Assembly (NCBI GenBank): GCA_038210245.1
Contig: JBBQWW010000005.1
Coordinates: 1 to 64,000 of the forward strand
DNA length: 64,000 nt
Direction: 5' to 3'
Source: Bog-756 sp038210245
GTDB lineage: Bacteria; Actinomycetota; Acidimicrobiia; Acidimicrobiales; RAAP-2
Made by a program: the position numbers and the translations under genes. Below are positions 53,950 to 62,956 of this stretch, one piece after another (position 1 is the first letter of the stretch; every line of letters starts with the position of its first letter). The notes beneath the pieces were generated by a model, which was not told the DNA's origin, did no database searches, and saw nothing but the letters and a program-made list of their open reading frames with translations.

Positions 53950-54450
53950 TCAGCGGACGATGGTGCCGTACATGTCGTCGAGCGGATAGGAGAGCAGCTC
54001 GAGGCGCTCGCCGTCGGGCCCGGGGAAGTAGACCGAGGTGCCGCCGACGATGTGGGTCTCGATGCCGGCCGCCTGCACCTTGGCCACCAGTCGGTCCCAC
54101 TGCTCGGGGGTGACCGAGATGGCGATGTGGTGGAGGCCGCCCAGCACCTCGCCGTACGGGCCGAGGTCGAGTCCGGGGAAGTCGAAGTAGGCCAGGTAGT
54201 TGCCGTGGCCCACGTCGAAGAAGAAGTGGGTGGAGCCCCGGTAGTCCCGGTTCTCGAACAGCTCGGCCAGCGGAAACTCCAGCAGGTCCTGGTAGAAGGC
54301 GATGGTCCGCTCGACATCACTGCAGAGGAGGGCGAAGTGGTGGAGGCCACGGGCCGAAGACTCCGGTCGGTCCCCCAGGGGTCGGAGATGACGCGCCTTC
54401 ATCGCCGCCCACTCATCGGTGCGATCGGCGCTGCTTCCGTGCTCGGTCAA
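53950..54450 (-). CDS. VOC-family glyoxalase/extradiol-dioxygenase-like protein
   Basis: 166 residues from TTG 54450, preceded by GGAGGTGA five bases upstream. The two VOC units are GLHHFALLCSDVERTIAFYQ and GLHHIAISVTPEQWDRLVAK; the end FPGPDGERLELLSY carries the Glu ligand. A segment YRGSTHFFFDVGHGNYLAYF holds several aromatics for the substrate pocket. Two His and a Glu fit a metal site, so an oxygenase or lyase is possible. It is followed 82 bp later by the acyl-CoA ligase gene's end on the same strand. Confidence 0.83.
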   Translation of the reverse strand: MTEHGSSADRTDEWAAMKARHLRPLGDRPESSARGLHHFALLCSDVERTIAFYQDLLEFPLAELFENRDYRGSTHFFFDVGHGNYLAYFDFPGLDLGPYGEVLGGLHHIAISVTPEQWDRLVAKVQAAGIETHIVGGTSVYFPGPDGERLELLSYPLDDMYGTIVR

Positions 54451-54532
54451 CGGTGGTCACCTCCCTCCGCTGCACTCTACCCAGCGGCGGTGCGCCCGGG
54501 TCCGCCCGAGCGGACGGCGCCGACCAGCCCGA

Positions 54533-56131
54533 TCAGCCCACTTGGCGATCGTGCTTCTCCCAGTATCGTTTCCGCAGTTCACGCTTGAGCGGCTTGAAGG
54601 CTCCGGACAGCGGAAGGGGACCCTCCCGGAACTCCACCGCCTTCGGGACCTTGAACCCGGCCAGAACGCGACGGGCGTGGTCCATCAGCTCCTCGGCGCT
54701 GGCCACCATGTCGTGCTTCAGCACCACGATGGCCAGCACGGTCTCTCCCCACGCCTCGCTCGGGATCCCGATGACAGCGACCTCCTGCACGGCGGGGTGC
54801 GTGGCGATGACGTTCTCGACCTCGGTCGAGTAGACGTTCTCCCCACCCGTCACGATCATGTCCTTCATCCGGTCGGTGAGGTGGAGAAGTCCGGCTGCGT
54901 CGACGAACCCGACATCTCCGGTGTGGTACCAACCGTCGCGGAATACCGCCGTCGTCTCGTCGGCCTTCCCCCAGTACCGGAGCATGAAGTTCCCCCCCCG
55001 TGCGCACACCTCCCCCGGCTCGCCGGCGGCCACCGTCGCGCCATCCGGGTCGGTGATCCTCAGCTGTACACCGAGCGCGGGCCAACCGGCGGAGTCGAGC
55101 TGACGCCCTGCCCCCCGATGCTCGGACGGGCCGAGGAAGGTCAGCACCGAGGCCGCCTCGGTCATCCCGTACCCCTGGACGAAGTCGGTCTCCGGGAGCA
55201 ACTCCAGCCACCGGGTCAGGAGGCTCGGTGCGATGGGGGCGGCTCCGTAGACCAGCTGCCGCAGTGAGGCCAGGCTCGTCGCTGAGAACCCTTTGACCTG
55301 TTCCAGCAGCGACAGCATCACCGGGACCACCATCGTCGTGTCGATCTTCTGGTCCTCGATGACCTGGAGGGCCAGCGCCGGGTCGAAGAGGGGGATGGTG
55401 ACCGACGTCGCCCCGGTGGCGGGAATGCCAAGGACGCCGGCCACCAACGCGGCGTGGAACATGGGTGCCTGGAACAGGAAGCGCCGCTCCACACGGAGCC
55501 CGATCTCAGACAGCACGTGGTACACGTTGAGCACCTCGGCCCGCTGGTCGAGCAGTACTCCCTTGGGAAGGCCGGTGGTCCCTCCCGTGTACATGAGCAC
55601 GGCGGCGTCCTCCTCAGCAGGCTCGGGCGGCATCACCGGCTCCCCCGCCGCCAGCAGGTCCTCGTAGCCGACCGTACCGGCGTCGCCGCCGGTCAGGTCG
55701 TCGCCGACGGATGCCCCGATCATGACGATCTTGTCGATGGCCGCCCCGGCCTCGCCCCGGGCCCGGTAGAGGAGCGGAGCGAACAGGGGATCGGTGAAGA
55801 CCACCGTCGAACCGGAGTCCCCGAGGATGTAGGCCAGTTCTGTCGGGCTGGACCGGATGTTGAGCGGATTGATGATTCCGGCCCCGAACAGGGCGGCGTG
55901 ATAGAGCTCGATGTACTCGTGCCCGTTGGCGGCCAGCACTGCGAATCGGTCACCCGGCTCAACACCCAGTTCGGTGCGCATGGCATCGGCGAGCCGCAGC
56001 ACCCGGTCGATGTGGGCACCGAACGTGCCCTGGTAGCGCAGCCCGGTGGCGGTCACGTCCACAAAGGCCACCTTGTCGGCCAACCGCTCTGCTCGCGGCA
56101 GGAGCAGCCTCGGGTACACGAGCTCCTTCAT
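54533..56131 (-). CDS. AMP-forming long-chain acyl-CoA synthetase
   Basis: 532 residues from ATG 56131, overlapping the WS/DGAT stop by 4 bp (ATGA). The signature is VLMYTGGTTGLPKGVLL; others are FVQGYGMTEAASVLTFLG, GWYHTGDVGFVDAAGLLHL and the A10 lysine in LPLSGAFKPLKRELRKRY. It makes acyl-CoA, the donor substrate for the wax-ester/diacylglycerol acyltransferase encoded just before it in the same transcript. The pair is a natural storage-lipid unit. Confidence 0.9.
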   Translation of the reverse strand: MKELVYPRLLLPRAERLADKVAFVDVTATGLRYQGTFGAHIDRVLRLADAMRTELGVEPGDRFAVLAANGHEYIELYHAALFGAGIINPLNIRSSPTELAYILGDSGSTVVFTDPLFAPLLYRARGEAGAAIDKIVMIGASVGDDLTGGDAGTVGYEDLLAAGEPVMPPEPAEEDAAVLMYTGGTTGLPKGVLLDQRAEVLNVYHVLSEIGLRVERRFLFQAPMFHAALVAGVLGIPATGATSVTIPLFDPALALQVIEDQKIDTTMVVPVMLSLLEQVKGFSATSLASLRQLVYGAAPIAPSLLTRWLELLPETDFVQGYGMTEAASVLTFLGPSEHRGAGRQLDSAGWPALGVQLRITDPDGATVAAGEPGEVCARGGNFMLRYWGKADETTAVFRDGWYHTGDVGFVDAAGLLHLTDRMKDMIVTGGENVYSTEVENVIATHPAVQEVAVIGIPSEAWGETVLAIVVLKHDMVASAEELMDHARRVLAGFKVPKAVEFREGPLPLSGAFKPLKRELRKRYWEKHDRQVG

Positions 56132-57681
56132 CGGTTTCCACCTCCTTCGCTTCCCGTTCGGCTCTCCCTCGATGGCCTCGGGCCGTCGACGGGAGGGACC
56201 ACCGCCCGCCGGGTCTCGGGCACCTCCGTTCGGGTCCGGACGGTGCCGGGGGCCTGCTCGCCGCAGATGCCCGCTCCGAGGGGCCTACCGACCGGACGAT
56301 GGACTCCCACCAGGTCGAGGACCTCCTCGAACCCTTCTCGGAAGCACTCCATGAGCACGTCGGGGTCGGGCACCGCAGCGGTATCGATGGTAAAGCCGAC
56401 ACAGCACGAGCCGCAGTAGGTGAACAGGGTGACGTTGACGGCCGAGCCGGTCGTCGGCCCGAAGGCGTGATAGCCGGTCACCGCGGCCCCTCCCAAGTAG
56501 AGGGGGACGCTCACGCCGGGCACGTTGCTGGCCAGGAGGTCGATGTGCTTGAGCATGCTGGCCACCACCACCGAGGGGAGCAGGTTCAGGGCGGCGGCGA
56601 TGGTGTTGGACAGGGGGAGGGCGCGCTCGTCCCGGGCGGCACGGCATCGCTGACCGGTCAGGCGAATGCGCTCGGCCGGATCGGTGACCCCGACCGGCAC
56701 CTTGAATCGGGCCAGGGTGATCCGGTTGCTGGCCGCCGGGTCACCCTCCTTGCGTACGGAGATCGGCATGGTCATCCTGAGCTCCGCTACCGGGGCACCA
56801 TGGCGCTGGTGGTAGCGGCGCAGCCCGCCGGTCAGCGCGGCCACGAAACCGTCGTTGCACGAGCCCCCGGCCGAGGCGGCCGCCCCCTTCAGGTCGTGGA
56901 AGTTCACGTCGAGCATGCTCAAGTGACGGTCGAGGCCGCGGCCGGTCATCACCGGCGACAGGGTGTCGGGGACAGGCTTCACGAACCGACCCACCGACCG
57001 CACCGTGGTGACCGCCTCGGAGGTGGACCCCAACGGATGACGCACGAAGCGCGTCGAGGTGGGGAGGGCACGGCCCAGGGCCCGTTGCAGGGACCCGACG
57101 CCGCGACGGGTGTCGTGGACGAGCGATTCCCGGACCATGGCCAACGCACCCGGCGCCGCGGCGTGCCCTTCGGGTAGGGGGACCTCGTCGCCCGGTTCGG
57201 ACCGGGCGGTGACCTCGAACAGCAGGAGGGCGAGCTTCGCCCCACCGATGCCGTCGGTGAGCGAGTGGTGGACCTTCATGATCAGGGCGGCCTCATCGTC
57301 GACCAGATGCTCCACCAGTGTGAACTGCCACAGCGGACGAGACACGTCAAAGCTGCTCATGGCCTCGGTCCGGGCGATCTCAATCACCGTGGCCCGGGTG
57401 TGGGGCCGGGGCGCGTCCATCCGCCGCAGGTGCAACGAGAGGTCGAATTCGCTGTCCACCCACCGGGGCGTGGCCAACCGGCCCGGTGCCGGGAGCGCAC
57501 GCTGGCGGAATCGTGGGGCCAGCCGGGTGGCTCGCTCCAGCCGGGCCGTCACCACATCGAACTCCGGGCGCCCGTCGAGCCAGGCGACGGCCACGATGGT
57601 GGAACGAAGGCCGGCATCCTTCTCGAGGTACCAGGAGAAGGCATCCGTGTCCCGCATGAACATCTCGCGTGCCTCAGTCAT
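56128..57681 (-). CDS. Wax ester synthase/diacylglycerol O-acyltransferase (WS/DGAT)
   Basis: 517 residues from ATG 57681, with GGGGGAG just upstream. The catalytic motif is HHSLTDG (138-144). Other WS/DGAT signs are PRWVDSEFDLSLHLRRM, MPISVRKEGDPAASNRITLA and a late NVPGVSVPLYLGGAAVTGYH. The enzyme transfers acyl groups from acyl-CoA to fatty alcohols or diacylglycerol, forming wax esters or triacylglycerol at the membrane or lipid droplet. A second homologue runs in the opposite direction across a 234-bp shared region. Confidence 0.92.
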   Translation of the reverse strand: MTEAREMFMRDTDAFSWYLEKDAGLRSTIVAVAWLDGRPEFDVVTARLERATRLAPRFRQRALPAPGRLATPRWVDSEFDLSLHLRRMDAPRPHTRATVIEIARTEAMSSFDVSRPLWQFTLVEHLVDDEAALIMKVHHSLTDGIGGAKLALLLFEVTARSEPGDEVPLPEGHAAAPGALAMVRESLVHDTRRGVGSLQRALGRALPTSTRFVRHPLGSTSEAVTTVRSVGRFVKPVPDTLSPVMTGRGLDRHLSMLDVNFHDLKGAAASAGGSCNDGFVAALTGGLRRYHQRHGAPVAELRMTMPISVRKEGDPAASNRITLARFKVPVGVTDPAERIRLTGQRCRAARDERALPLSNTIAAALNLLPSVVVASMLKHIDLLASNVPGVSVPLYLGGAAVTGYHAFGPTTGSAVNVTLFTYCGSCCVGFTIDTAAVPDPDVLMECFREGFEEVLDLVGVHRPVGRPLGAGICGEQAPGTVRTRTEVPETRRAVVPPVDGPRPSRESRTGSEGGGNR

Positions 57682-57731
57682 GCCACTCCCCCAGTGTTGC
57701 CCCCACTTCGAATCTACGGTATCGGTGGCCC

Positions 57732-57745
57732 CGGCCCTAGGGCCG
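57732..57745. promoter_or_regulatory. 14-bp perfect palindrome between divergent WS/DGAT genes
   Basis: The sequence cggccctagggccg is a perfect palindrome 51 bp upstream of the minus-strand WS/DGAT start and about 170 bp from the other. It could be an operator for both genes. It is GC-rich, so chance occurrence is more likely than for an AT-rich site. Confidence 0.35.
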
Positions 57746-57915
57746 AAAGTCAGATCTTGCCGGCGCCGGCGCCGTCCGGGCCGACCGGGATGACAGATGC
57801 GGCGAGGACGATGAGCAGGACGGCCGCCGGACCGATACGGGCCGAATGGCCCTGCTCGACGGGAGGGGACCCGACGTAGGGTGCGGTGACGCTATGGACA
57901 GGGAAGGGGGTGGCG

Positions 57916-59391
57916 GTGGATCGGCTGAACGCACTCGACGCCGAGTTCCTGTATCTCGAGGATGGACTCGTGCACATGCACATCGCCGGGGCCTGCGTGT
58001 TCGACGACCCCCCGCCCACCGCTCAGGAGGTCGAGACCCTCGTCGCCTCGAAGCTGCACCTGATCCCGCGCTATCGCCAGCGCGTCCGGACGGTGCCCTG
58101 TGAACTGGGAAGACCCGTCTGGGTCGACGATCCGCATTTCGACCTCAGCTACCACCTCCGCCACACCGCCCTGCCCTCCCCGGGTGACGATGCGGCGTTC
58201 TGCCGATTGATGGGCCGCCTCATGTCCCAGCCGTTGGATCGTCAGCGGCCACTGTGGGAGGTATGGCTGGTGGAGGGCCTGGCCGGTGGGCGCTGGGCGC
58301 TGGTGTTCAAGGTGCACCACTGCATGGTGGACGGGATCGCCGGCGTCGAGTTGCTGACCGTCATGCTGGACCTCCAGGCCGACTCCCCCGTCACCGGGGC
58401 GCCTCCCTGGACACCGCGCCCGGAGCCGTCCGGTGCCGTCAAGGTGCTCGACGCCTGGAGAGGGCTGGCGTCCGATCTGTTGGCCAGTGCCCGACACATC
58501 CCAGGGTCGCTCACCCGACCGGTGACGACGGCCCGGTCGGCGGTCTCGACTCTGGGGGGAGCACTGCGCTTCGTGCGCCACCTGGCTCCGACCAGGCCAT
58601 CGTCGATCGAAGGCGCCGTCGGGCCCCACCGGGTCTGGGCCCACTCGTCGGCGAGCCTGGCCGACGTCAAGACGATCTGTTCCTACTTCGGCGGGACGGT
58701 CAACGATGTCGTCTTGGCCGCGGTCTCCGGGGGCTACCGAGCCCTCCTGGCCGAACGGGGCGACGACGCCGACCAGACCGTCGTCCGGTCCCTCGTGCCG
58801 GTGTCCACGCGCCATGACGACGGTCACGGCATCCCGGACAATCGGGTCTCCGCGCTGCTGTGCGAGCTGCCGGTGGGGATCGCCGACCCCGAGGAGCGAT
58901 TGCAGGCCGTCCGCCGGGAGATGGGGAGGTTGAAGTCGTCGTCCATCTCCGAGGCCGGCGAGGCCGTCGTCACGCTGGGCAACCTGGCCCCGCCCATGGC
59001 TGTCGGCTCGGTCAGTCGCATGGCGATCCACTCCATGGGTCGGTTCGGGCAGCGCTCCTTGACCACGGTGACCACCAATGTGCCGGGCCCGCAGTTCCCC
59101 CTCTACTGCCTCGGTCGTGAGATACGGGAGACCCTCCCCTTCGTCCCGATCAGCCACGGGCTTCGGGTGGGGACCGCCATCCTGTCCTACAACGGGAGGG
59201 TGTACTTCGGCGTCACCGGTGATGCTCCCACCATGGCCGATGTCGGCATTCTGGCCAGGGTCGCGGCGGAGGGCATCGAGGAGCTCCGCGAGCTGGCCCT
59301 GGTCAGGTCGGATCGGCACCCCCCGGCGGCCGGCGGGGGGCTCACGGGTACGGGAGGAACGAACCTGACCGCTGGGGTAGCTTGGCCGTAA
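57916..59391 (+). CDS. Second WS/DGAT acyltransferase
   Basis: 491 residues from GTG 57916, five bases after AAGGGGG; GTG 57886 is an alternative. The N-terminus VDRLNALDAEFLYLED is the classic WS/DGAT start and the catalytic motif is HHCMVDG (134-140). PVWVDDPHFDLSYHLRHTAL, SLVPVSTRHDDGHGIPDNRV and TNVPGPQFPLYCLG follow. It differs enough from its divergent neighbour that recent duplication is unlikely. Role: triacylglycerol or wax ester formation. A secreted lipase gene follows 40 bp later on the same strand. Confidence 0.92.
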   Translation: MDRLNALDAEFLYLEDGLVHMHIAGACVFDDPPPTAQEVETLVASKLHLIPRYRQRVRTVPCELGRPVWVDDPHFDLSYHLRHTALPSPGDDAAFCRLMGRLMSQPLDRQRPLWEVWLVEGLAGGRWALVFKVHHCMVDGIAGVELLTVMLDLQADSPVTGAPPWTPRPEPSGAVKVLDAWRGLASDLLASARHIPGSLTRPVTTARSAVSTLGGALRFVRHLAPTRPSSIEGAVGPHRVWAHSSASLADVKTICSYFGGTVNDVVLAAVSGGYRALLAERGDDADQTVVRSLVPVSTRHDDGHGIPDNRVSALLCELPVGIADPEERLQAVRREMGRLKSSSISEAGEAVVTLGNLAPPMAVGSVSRMAIHSMGRFGQRSLTTVTTNVPGPQFPLYCLGREIRETLPFVPISHGLRVGTAILSYNGRVYFGVTGDAPTMADVGILARVAAEGIEELRELALVRSDRHPPAAGGGLTGTGGTNLTAGVAWP

Positions 59392-59431
59392 CGCCGGGCG
59401 AAGAACCGGCATCAGAACCGGGGGGTTCGCC

Positions 59432-60706
59432 GTGCGCCACAGCCAGATTCGTCGGATGGCGGTGGCCCTCGGGCTCCTCCTGGCCTGCACCTCGTCGGTC
59501 GTTCCGTCGCTGGCCGCCGGTGCGGCGCAGCCGGACATTCCGGCTCCGACGGGCCTTCCCTCCTTCTACAGCGTGCCCCAGCCGCTACCGCCCGGTGGGG
59601 CGGGCACCCTGATCAAGTCCGAGGTCGTACCGGACCCAACCCTGGTCGGCGCCAGGTTGTACCGGGTGATGTACGAGTCGACCGGGCCCCGTCGCACCAC
59701 CGTCCCGGTCACCGGGATGGTGGTGGTGCCGGACGGCACGCCGCCGGCCGGCGGATGGCCGGTGGTGAGCTGGGGCCACGGGACCAACGGCATGGCCGAT
59801 GTCTGTGCCCCGAGCCTGGCCGGTGCGTCGCAGATTCCCGGGATCAACCAGCTGGTGGCGGCGGGCTACGCGGTGACGGCCAGCGACTACCAGGGCGAGG
59901 GAACCCCCGGTCTGATGCCCTACATCGTCGGCACGTCGGCCGCTGACGACACGGTCACCATCGTGGTGGCAGCGCACGCCCTCCCGGCGGTGTCACTCAG
60001 CTCCGAGTACGTGGTCTGGGGTCACTCCGAGGGTGGGCAGACGGCGATGTTCTCGATCTACGGCAAGCGCTACGCCCCACACCTCAAACTACGGGGCGTG
60101 GTGGCCGGCGCTCCGCCCTCCCAGTTTCCCTATCTCTACAGCTACCTGGTGACCAGCCCCTTCGACTACTACCTGATGATGGTGGCCGGGTCGTACCACA
60201 GCTACTACGGGAGCATCCGTGCCCCCCTCAACAAGATCATGACGGCATCGGCGGTGGCCCTCGTCCCCCAACTGGACCAGGGATGCTCGAGCTACGTGAA
60301 GGGAGTGGTGGACGGAGCCGTGGCGGCCACACCCCACCAGACGTTGGCCGACCTCATCCCCCAGAACCCGTTCAACGTGTCGAAGTGGGCCAACCTCCTG
60401 TCCGCCAACGATCCCGGGTCCTTCACCCGGAAGACCTCGACACCCTTGCTCATCATCCAGGGCGGCAATGACGAGCAGATCCCGGTGGTCTCCACCCAGC
60501 TGCTCCAGGCCCATCTCTGCCAGATCGGCCAGCCGGCCGAGCGCTGGGTGTACTCGGGACAGAGCCACGCCGGCGTCATCGGCCCGAGCCTCCCCGACAT
60601 GTTGCACTGGATCGGCGACCGGTTCAGCTCCAACGCCACCGTCGATCCCTATGTGCCCACCGCTGGGAACAGTGCCACCATCTCCATCGCCCAGTCCACC
60701 TGTTGA
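59432..60706 (+). CDS. Secreted lipase of the secretory-lipase (LIP) family
   Basis: 424 residues from GTG 59432. A signal peptide (MRHSQIRRMAVALGLLLACT, cut near SLAAG) leads to an alpha/beta hydrolase. The nucleophile elbow is VVWGHSEGGQTAMF; SWGHGTNGMADVCAPS holds the oxyanion region; PLLIIQGGNDEQIPVVST holds the likely acid Asp and WVYSGQSHAGVIG the catalytic His. This matches actinobacterial secretory lipases (Candida-lipase-A-like). It would act on external esters and feed fatty acids to the neighbouring acyl-CoA ligases and acyltransferases. Its stop codon lies in the first copy of a 29-bp tandem repeat. Confidence 0.88.
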   Translation: MRHSQIRRMAVALGLLLACTSSVVPSLAAGAAQPDIPAPTGLPSFYSVPQPLPPGGAGTLIKSEVVPDPTLVGARLYRVMYESTGPRRTTVPVTGMVVVPDGTPPAGGWPVVSWGHGTNGMADVCAPSLAGASQIPGINQLVAAGYAVTASDYQGEGTPGLMPYIVGTSAADDTVTIVVAAHALPAVSLSSEYVVWGHSEGGQTAMFSIYGKRYAPHLKLRGVVAGAPPSQFPYLYSYLVTSPFDYYLMMVAGSYHSYYGSIRAPLNKIMTASAVALVPQLDQGCSSYVKGVVDGAVAATPHQTLADLIPQNPFNVSKWANLLSANDPGSFTRKTSTPLLIIQGGNDEQIPVVSTQLLQAHLCQIGQPAERWVYSGQSHAGVIGPSLPDMLHWIGDRFSSNATVDPYVPTAGNSATISIAQSTC

Positions 60707-60757
60707 ACGGCCCACCACTGGTGGCGACCTGTTGAATGGCCCACCACTGGTGGCGAC
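60700..60757. repeat. Tandem 29-bp direct repeat, each unit with an internal hairpin
   Basis: Two adjacent 29-bp copies (60700-60728 and 60729-60757) differ at one base (tgaacgg versus tgaatgg). Each contains ccaccactggtgg, a 6-bp stem with a 1-nt centre. The first copy includes the stop codon of the lipase gene, so the duplication copied the gene's end. The pair sits 38 bp before the GcvT-like start and could act as terminator or protein-binding sites. Confidence 0.75.
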
Positions 60758-60794
60758 CCTGATCGGGCTACGGCCCCGACGCTAGGGTTCCGAC

Positions 60795-61892
60795 GTGGAC
60801 ACCGAGCCTTTGCGCAGCCCGTTCTATGAGTCAGCCGAGGCCATGGGGGCCAGCTTCATGGAGGAAGGGGGCTGGCTCTGGACCGAGGGGTTCGGGGACG
60901 CCGACGCCGAGTACCGGGGCGTGCGCCACGATCTCGGGGTGTGGGATGTCTCGCCCCTCAACAAGTGGGAGTTCCGGGGCCCGCACGCCCTGGCCGCGGC
61001 CCAGCGCCTGCACACCAACAACATCCTGGGCATGGAGGTGGGCCAGGTCCGCTACGGCGCCTTCTGCGATCCCGAGGGGATGATGGTGGACGACGGCACC
61101 GTCTACCGGCTGGACGACCGGGTGTGGGTCATGACCAACGGATCCGACCACGCCGGGTACTTCGCCGAGGTGGCCGGCGGACTCGACGTCACCATCGAGG
61201 CCGTCACCCGGTCGATGCCCCACCTCGGGCTGCAGGGACCGCGCGCCAGGGATGCCCTCGCCCCCCTCTGCGCCGCCGACATCTCGAGCCTCCGCTACTT
61301 CCGCTTCCTGCCCGAGGAGACCACCGTCGGGGGAGTCCCCTGCGTCGTGTCCCGCACCGGCTACGGCGGTGAGCTGGGCTACGAGCTGTTCTGTCGACCC
61401 GAGCACGCCGCCGACCTGTGGGAGGTGGTGATCTCTCAGATGAAGGCGGCGCCGTTCGGGGTCGGGATGCTCGAGTGCTTCCGGGTGGAGGCCGGGCTCA
61501 TCGTGCTCGACTACGACTATGCCGCCCACGAGCGGACCCCCTACGACCTGTCGCTGGACAAGATGGTGGCGCTGGGCCGGGTGGAGTTCCAGGGCAGTGC
61601 GGCCCTGGAGGACGTGGCCGTTCGGCCGCCGCGCCGGTTCAAGACCCTCCGGTTGGAGGGTGACCAGCTGCCCGACTACGGCGTCGAGGTGACCAGGGAC
61701 GGGGTGCCCGTGGGCACCCTCACCAGCCCGGCGGTCAGCCCGACCTTCGGGCCGATCGCCCTAGCGGTGCTGGAGTCCGGGGCGGCCACCGACGGGGTGC
61801 ACCTCGAGGTGGCCCTCGAGGAGGGCACCATCGGGGCCACCGTCGCCCCCCTGGCCATCTACGACCCGGACAAGACGCGCCCGCGCGCCTAA
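60795..61892 (+). CDS. GcvT-like aminomethyltransferase / folate-dependent demethylase family protein
   Basis: 365 residues from GTG 60795. The GcvT fold is shown by EYRGVRHDLGVWDVSPLNKW, DPEGMMVDDGTVYRLDDRVW and SRTGYGGELGYELFC, and by the C-terminal barrel VPVGTLTSPAVSPTFGPIAL. Similar stand-alone proteins use tetrahydrofolate to accept one-carbon groups from glycine, dimethylglycine, DMSP or aryl methyl ethers. No glycine-cleavage gcvH or gcvP lies nearby, so a demethylase role is more likely than glycine cleavage. Substrate unknown. Confidence 0.87.
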   Translation: MDTEPLRSPFYESAEAMGASFMEEGGWLWTEGFGDADAEYRGVRHDLGVWDVSPLNKWEFRGPHALAAAQRLHTNNILGMEVGQVRYGAFCDPEGMMVDDGTVYRLDDRVWVMTNGSDHAGYFAEVAGGLDVTIEAVTRSMPHLGLQGPRARDALAPLCAADISSLRYFRFLPEETTVGGVPCVVSRTGYGGELGYELFCRPEHAADLWEVVISQMKAAPFGVGMLECFRVEAGLIVLDYDYAAHERTPYDLSLDKMVALGRVEFQGSAALEDVAVRPPRRFKTLRLEGDQLPDYGVEVTRDGVPVGTLTSPAVSPTFGPIALAVLESGAATDGVHLEVALEEGTIGATVAPLAIYDPDKTRPRA

Positions 61893-61978
61893 CCGGGCGG
61901 AAACCCCATTCTCCGCCGGCGTTCCAATCGTGCCATCATCCTCTCCGGAAACGTCAGCGCCGCAGAGAGGAACCACCC

Positions 61979-62647
61979 ATGAGCGAGATGATTCTGGCCG
62001 ACGAGCGAGAGGCCGTGGCCAGTGCCAGCCGCCACCTGGCCAAGACCGGCCTGGTGATCGGCACCGCCGGAAACATCTCCGCCCGCAAGGACGACCTGGT
62101 GGCCGTGACCCCCACCGGGGCCGACCTGGGTGACGTCACCGCCGAGATGGTCACGGTCATCACCCTCGACGGTGAGCACGTGGACGGAGACCTGGCCCCC
62201 ACCTCGGAGGTGCCCCTGCACACCGGGATCTACAAGGCCACCAACGCCCTGGCCGTGACCCACGCCCACGCCATGGCCTCGACGGCGCTGTCCTGCACCC
62301 ACGACGAGCTGCCGCCACTGCACTACAGCTGCCTGGGCCTGGGTGGGGCGCCGCGCACGGCCCCGTACGCCACCTTCGGCTCGCAAGAGCTCGCCGACAA
62401 CGTCATCGAGGCCCTGAAGGGCCGGAATGCGGCCATGATGCGCAATCACGGCTCCATCGCCTACGGCAACAAGATGAGCGAGGCCATCGAGCGCCTGGAA
62501 CTTCTCGAGTGGCTGGCCGAGCTGTACTGGCGGGCCTCGTCCATGGGCACGCCCCAGATCCTCACGGACAAGGACTTCGAGGCCATCATCATGTCGGCCA
62601 TGAAGAAGGGGTACGGCTCCATCAAGAAGGTGGACAAGAAGAAGTAG
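61979..62647 (+). CDS. Class II aldolase/adducin family protein
   Basis: 222 residues from ATG 61979, preceded by AGAGAGG. The family motifs are KTGLVIGTAGNISARKDDLV, PTSEVPLHTGIY (Glu catalytic region) and AVTHAHAMASTAL with His-x-His metal ligands; MMRNHGSIAYG supplies the third His. The fold performs retro-aldol cleavage of phosphorylated sugars or decarboxylation of oxoacids. The C-terminal tail is lysine-rich (SIKKVDKKK). It starts 86 bp after the GcvT-like gene and may be on the same transcript. Confidence 0.88.
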   Translation: MSEMILADEREAVASASRHLAKTGLVIGTAGNISARKDDLVAVTPTGADLGDVTAEMVTVITLDGEHVDGDLAPTSEVPLHTGIYKATNALAVTHAHAMASTALSCTHDELPPLHYSCLGLGGAPRTAPYATFGSQELADNVIEALKGRNAAMMRNHGSIAYGNKMSEAIERLELLEWLAELYWRASSMGTPQILTDKDFEAIIMSAMKKGYGSIKKVDKKK

Positions 62648-62671
62648 GCCCCGGCGGGCGGCACTACCATC

Positions 62672-62851
62672 ATGGGGGTGACCGACATGCTGGCTCTCTC
62701 GACGCATCTGCCCGAGATCGAGGTACCGGCCGAACACGTGCTGGTGGAAGAGGGCGGCTCCACCGGCTCCATCTGGGTGCTGGTGAGGGGCTCCCTGTCC
62801 TTCCGCGACCCCGACAACATCGCCCTCGAGTTCTTCGCTCCGCCCTCCTGA
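62672..62851 (+). CDS. Truncated cyclic-nucleotide-binding (CRP-type) domain protein
   Basis: A 59-codon frame (ATG 62672, stop 62849-62851). MLALSTHLPEIEVPAEHVLV followed by EEGGSTGSIWVLVRGSLSFR is the first half of a cyclic-nucleotide-binding domain, the part with the early beta-roll strands. The phosphate-binding cassette and the DNA-binding half are absent; after SFRDPDN the chain ends in IALEFFAPPS. Full proteins of this type are at least 140 residues, so this is a 3'-truncated remnant or a minimal domain of unknown use. It follows the class II aldolase gene by 24 bp. Confidence 0.55.
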   Translation: MGVTDMLALSTHLPEIEVPAEHVLVEEGGSTGSIWVLVRGSLSFRDPDNIALEFFAPPS

Positions 62852-62956
62852 GTCCGGCTCCACCGAGCCGGTCCTGCGTTCGGGCCGGCGGGACCGGACG
62901 CAGGACCGTGTCCCTCCCCTCCCGGGTCGAGACGATGCCCGCTACCTTTGGGCACC

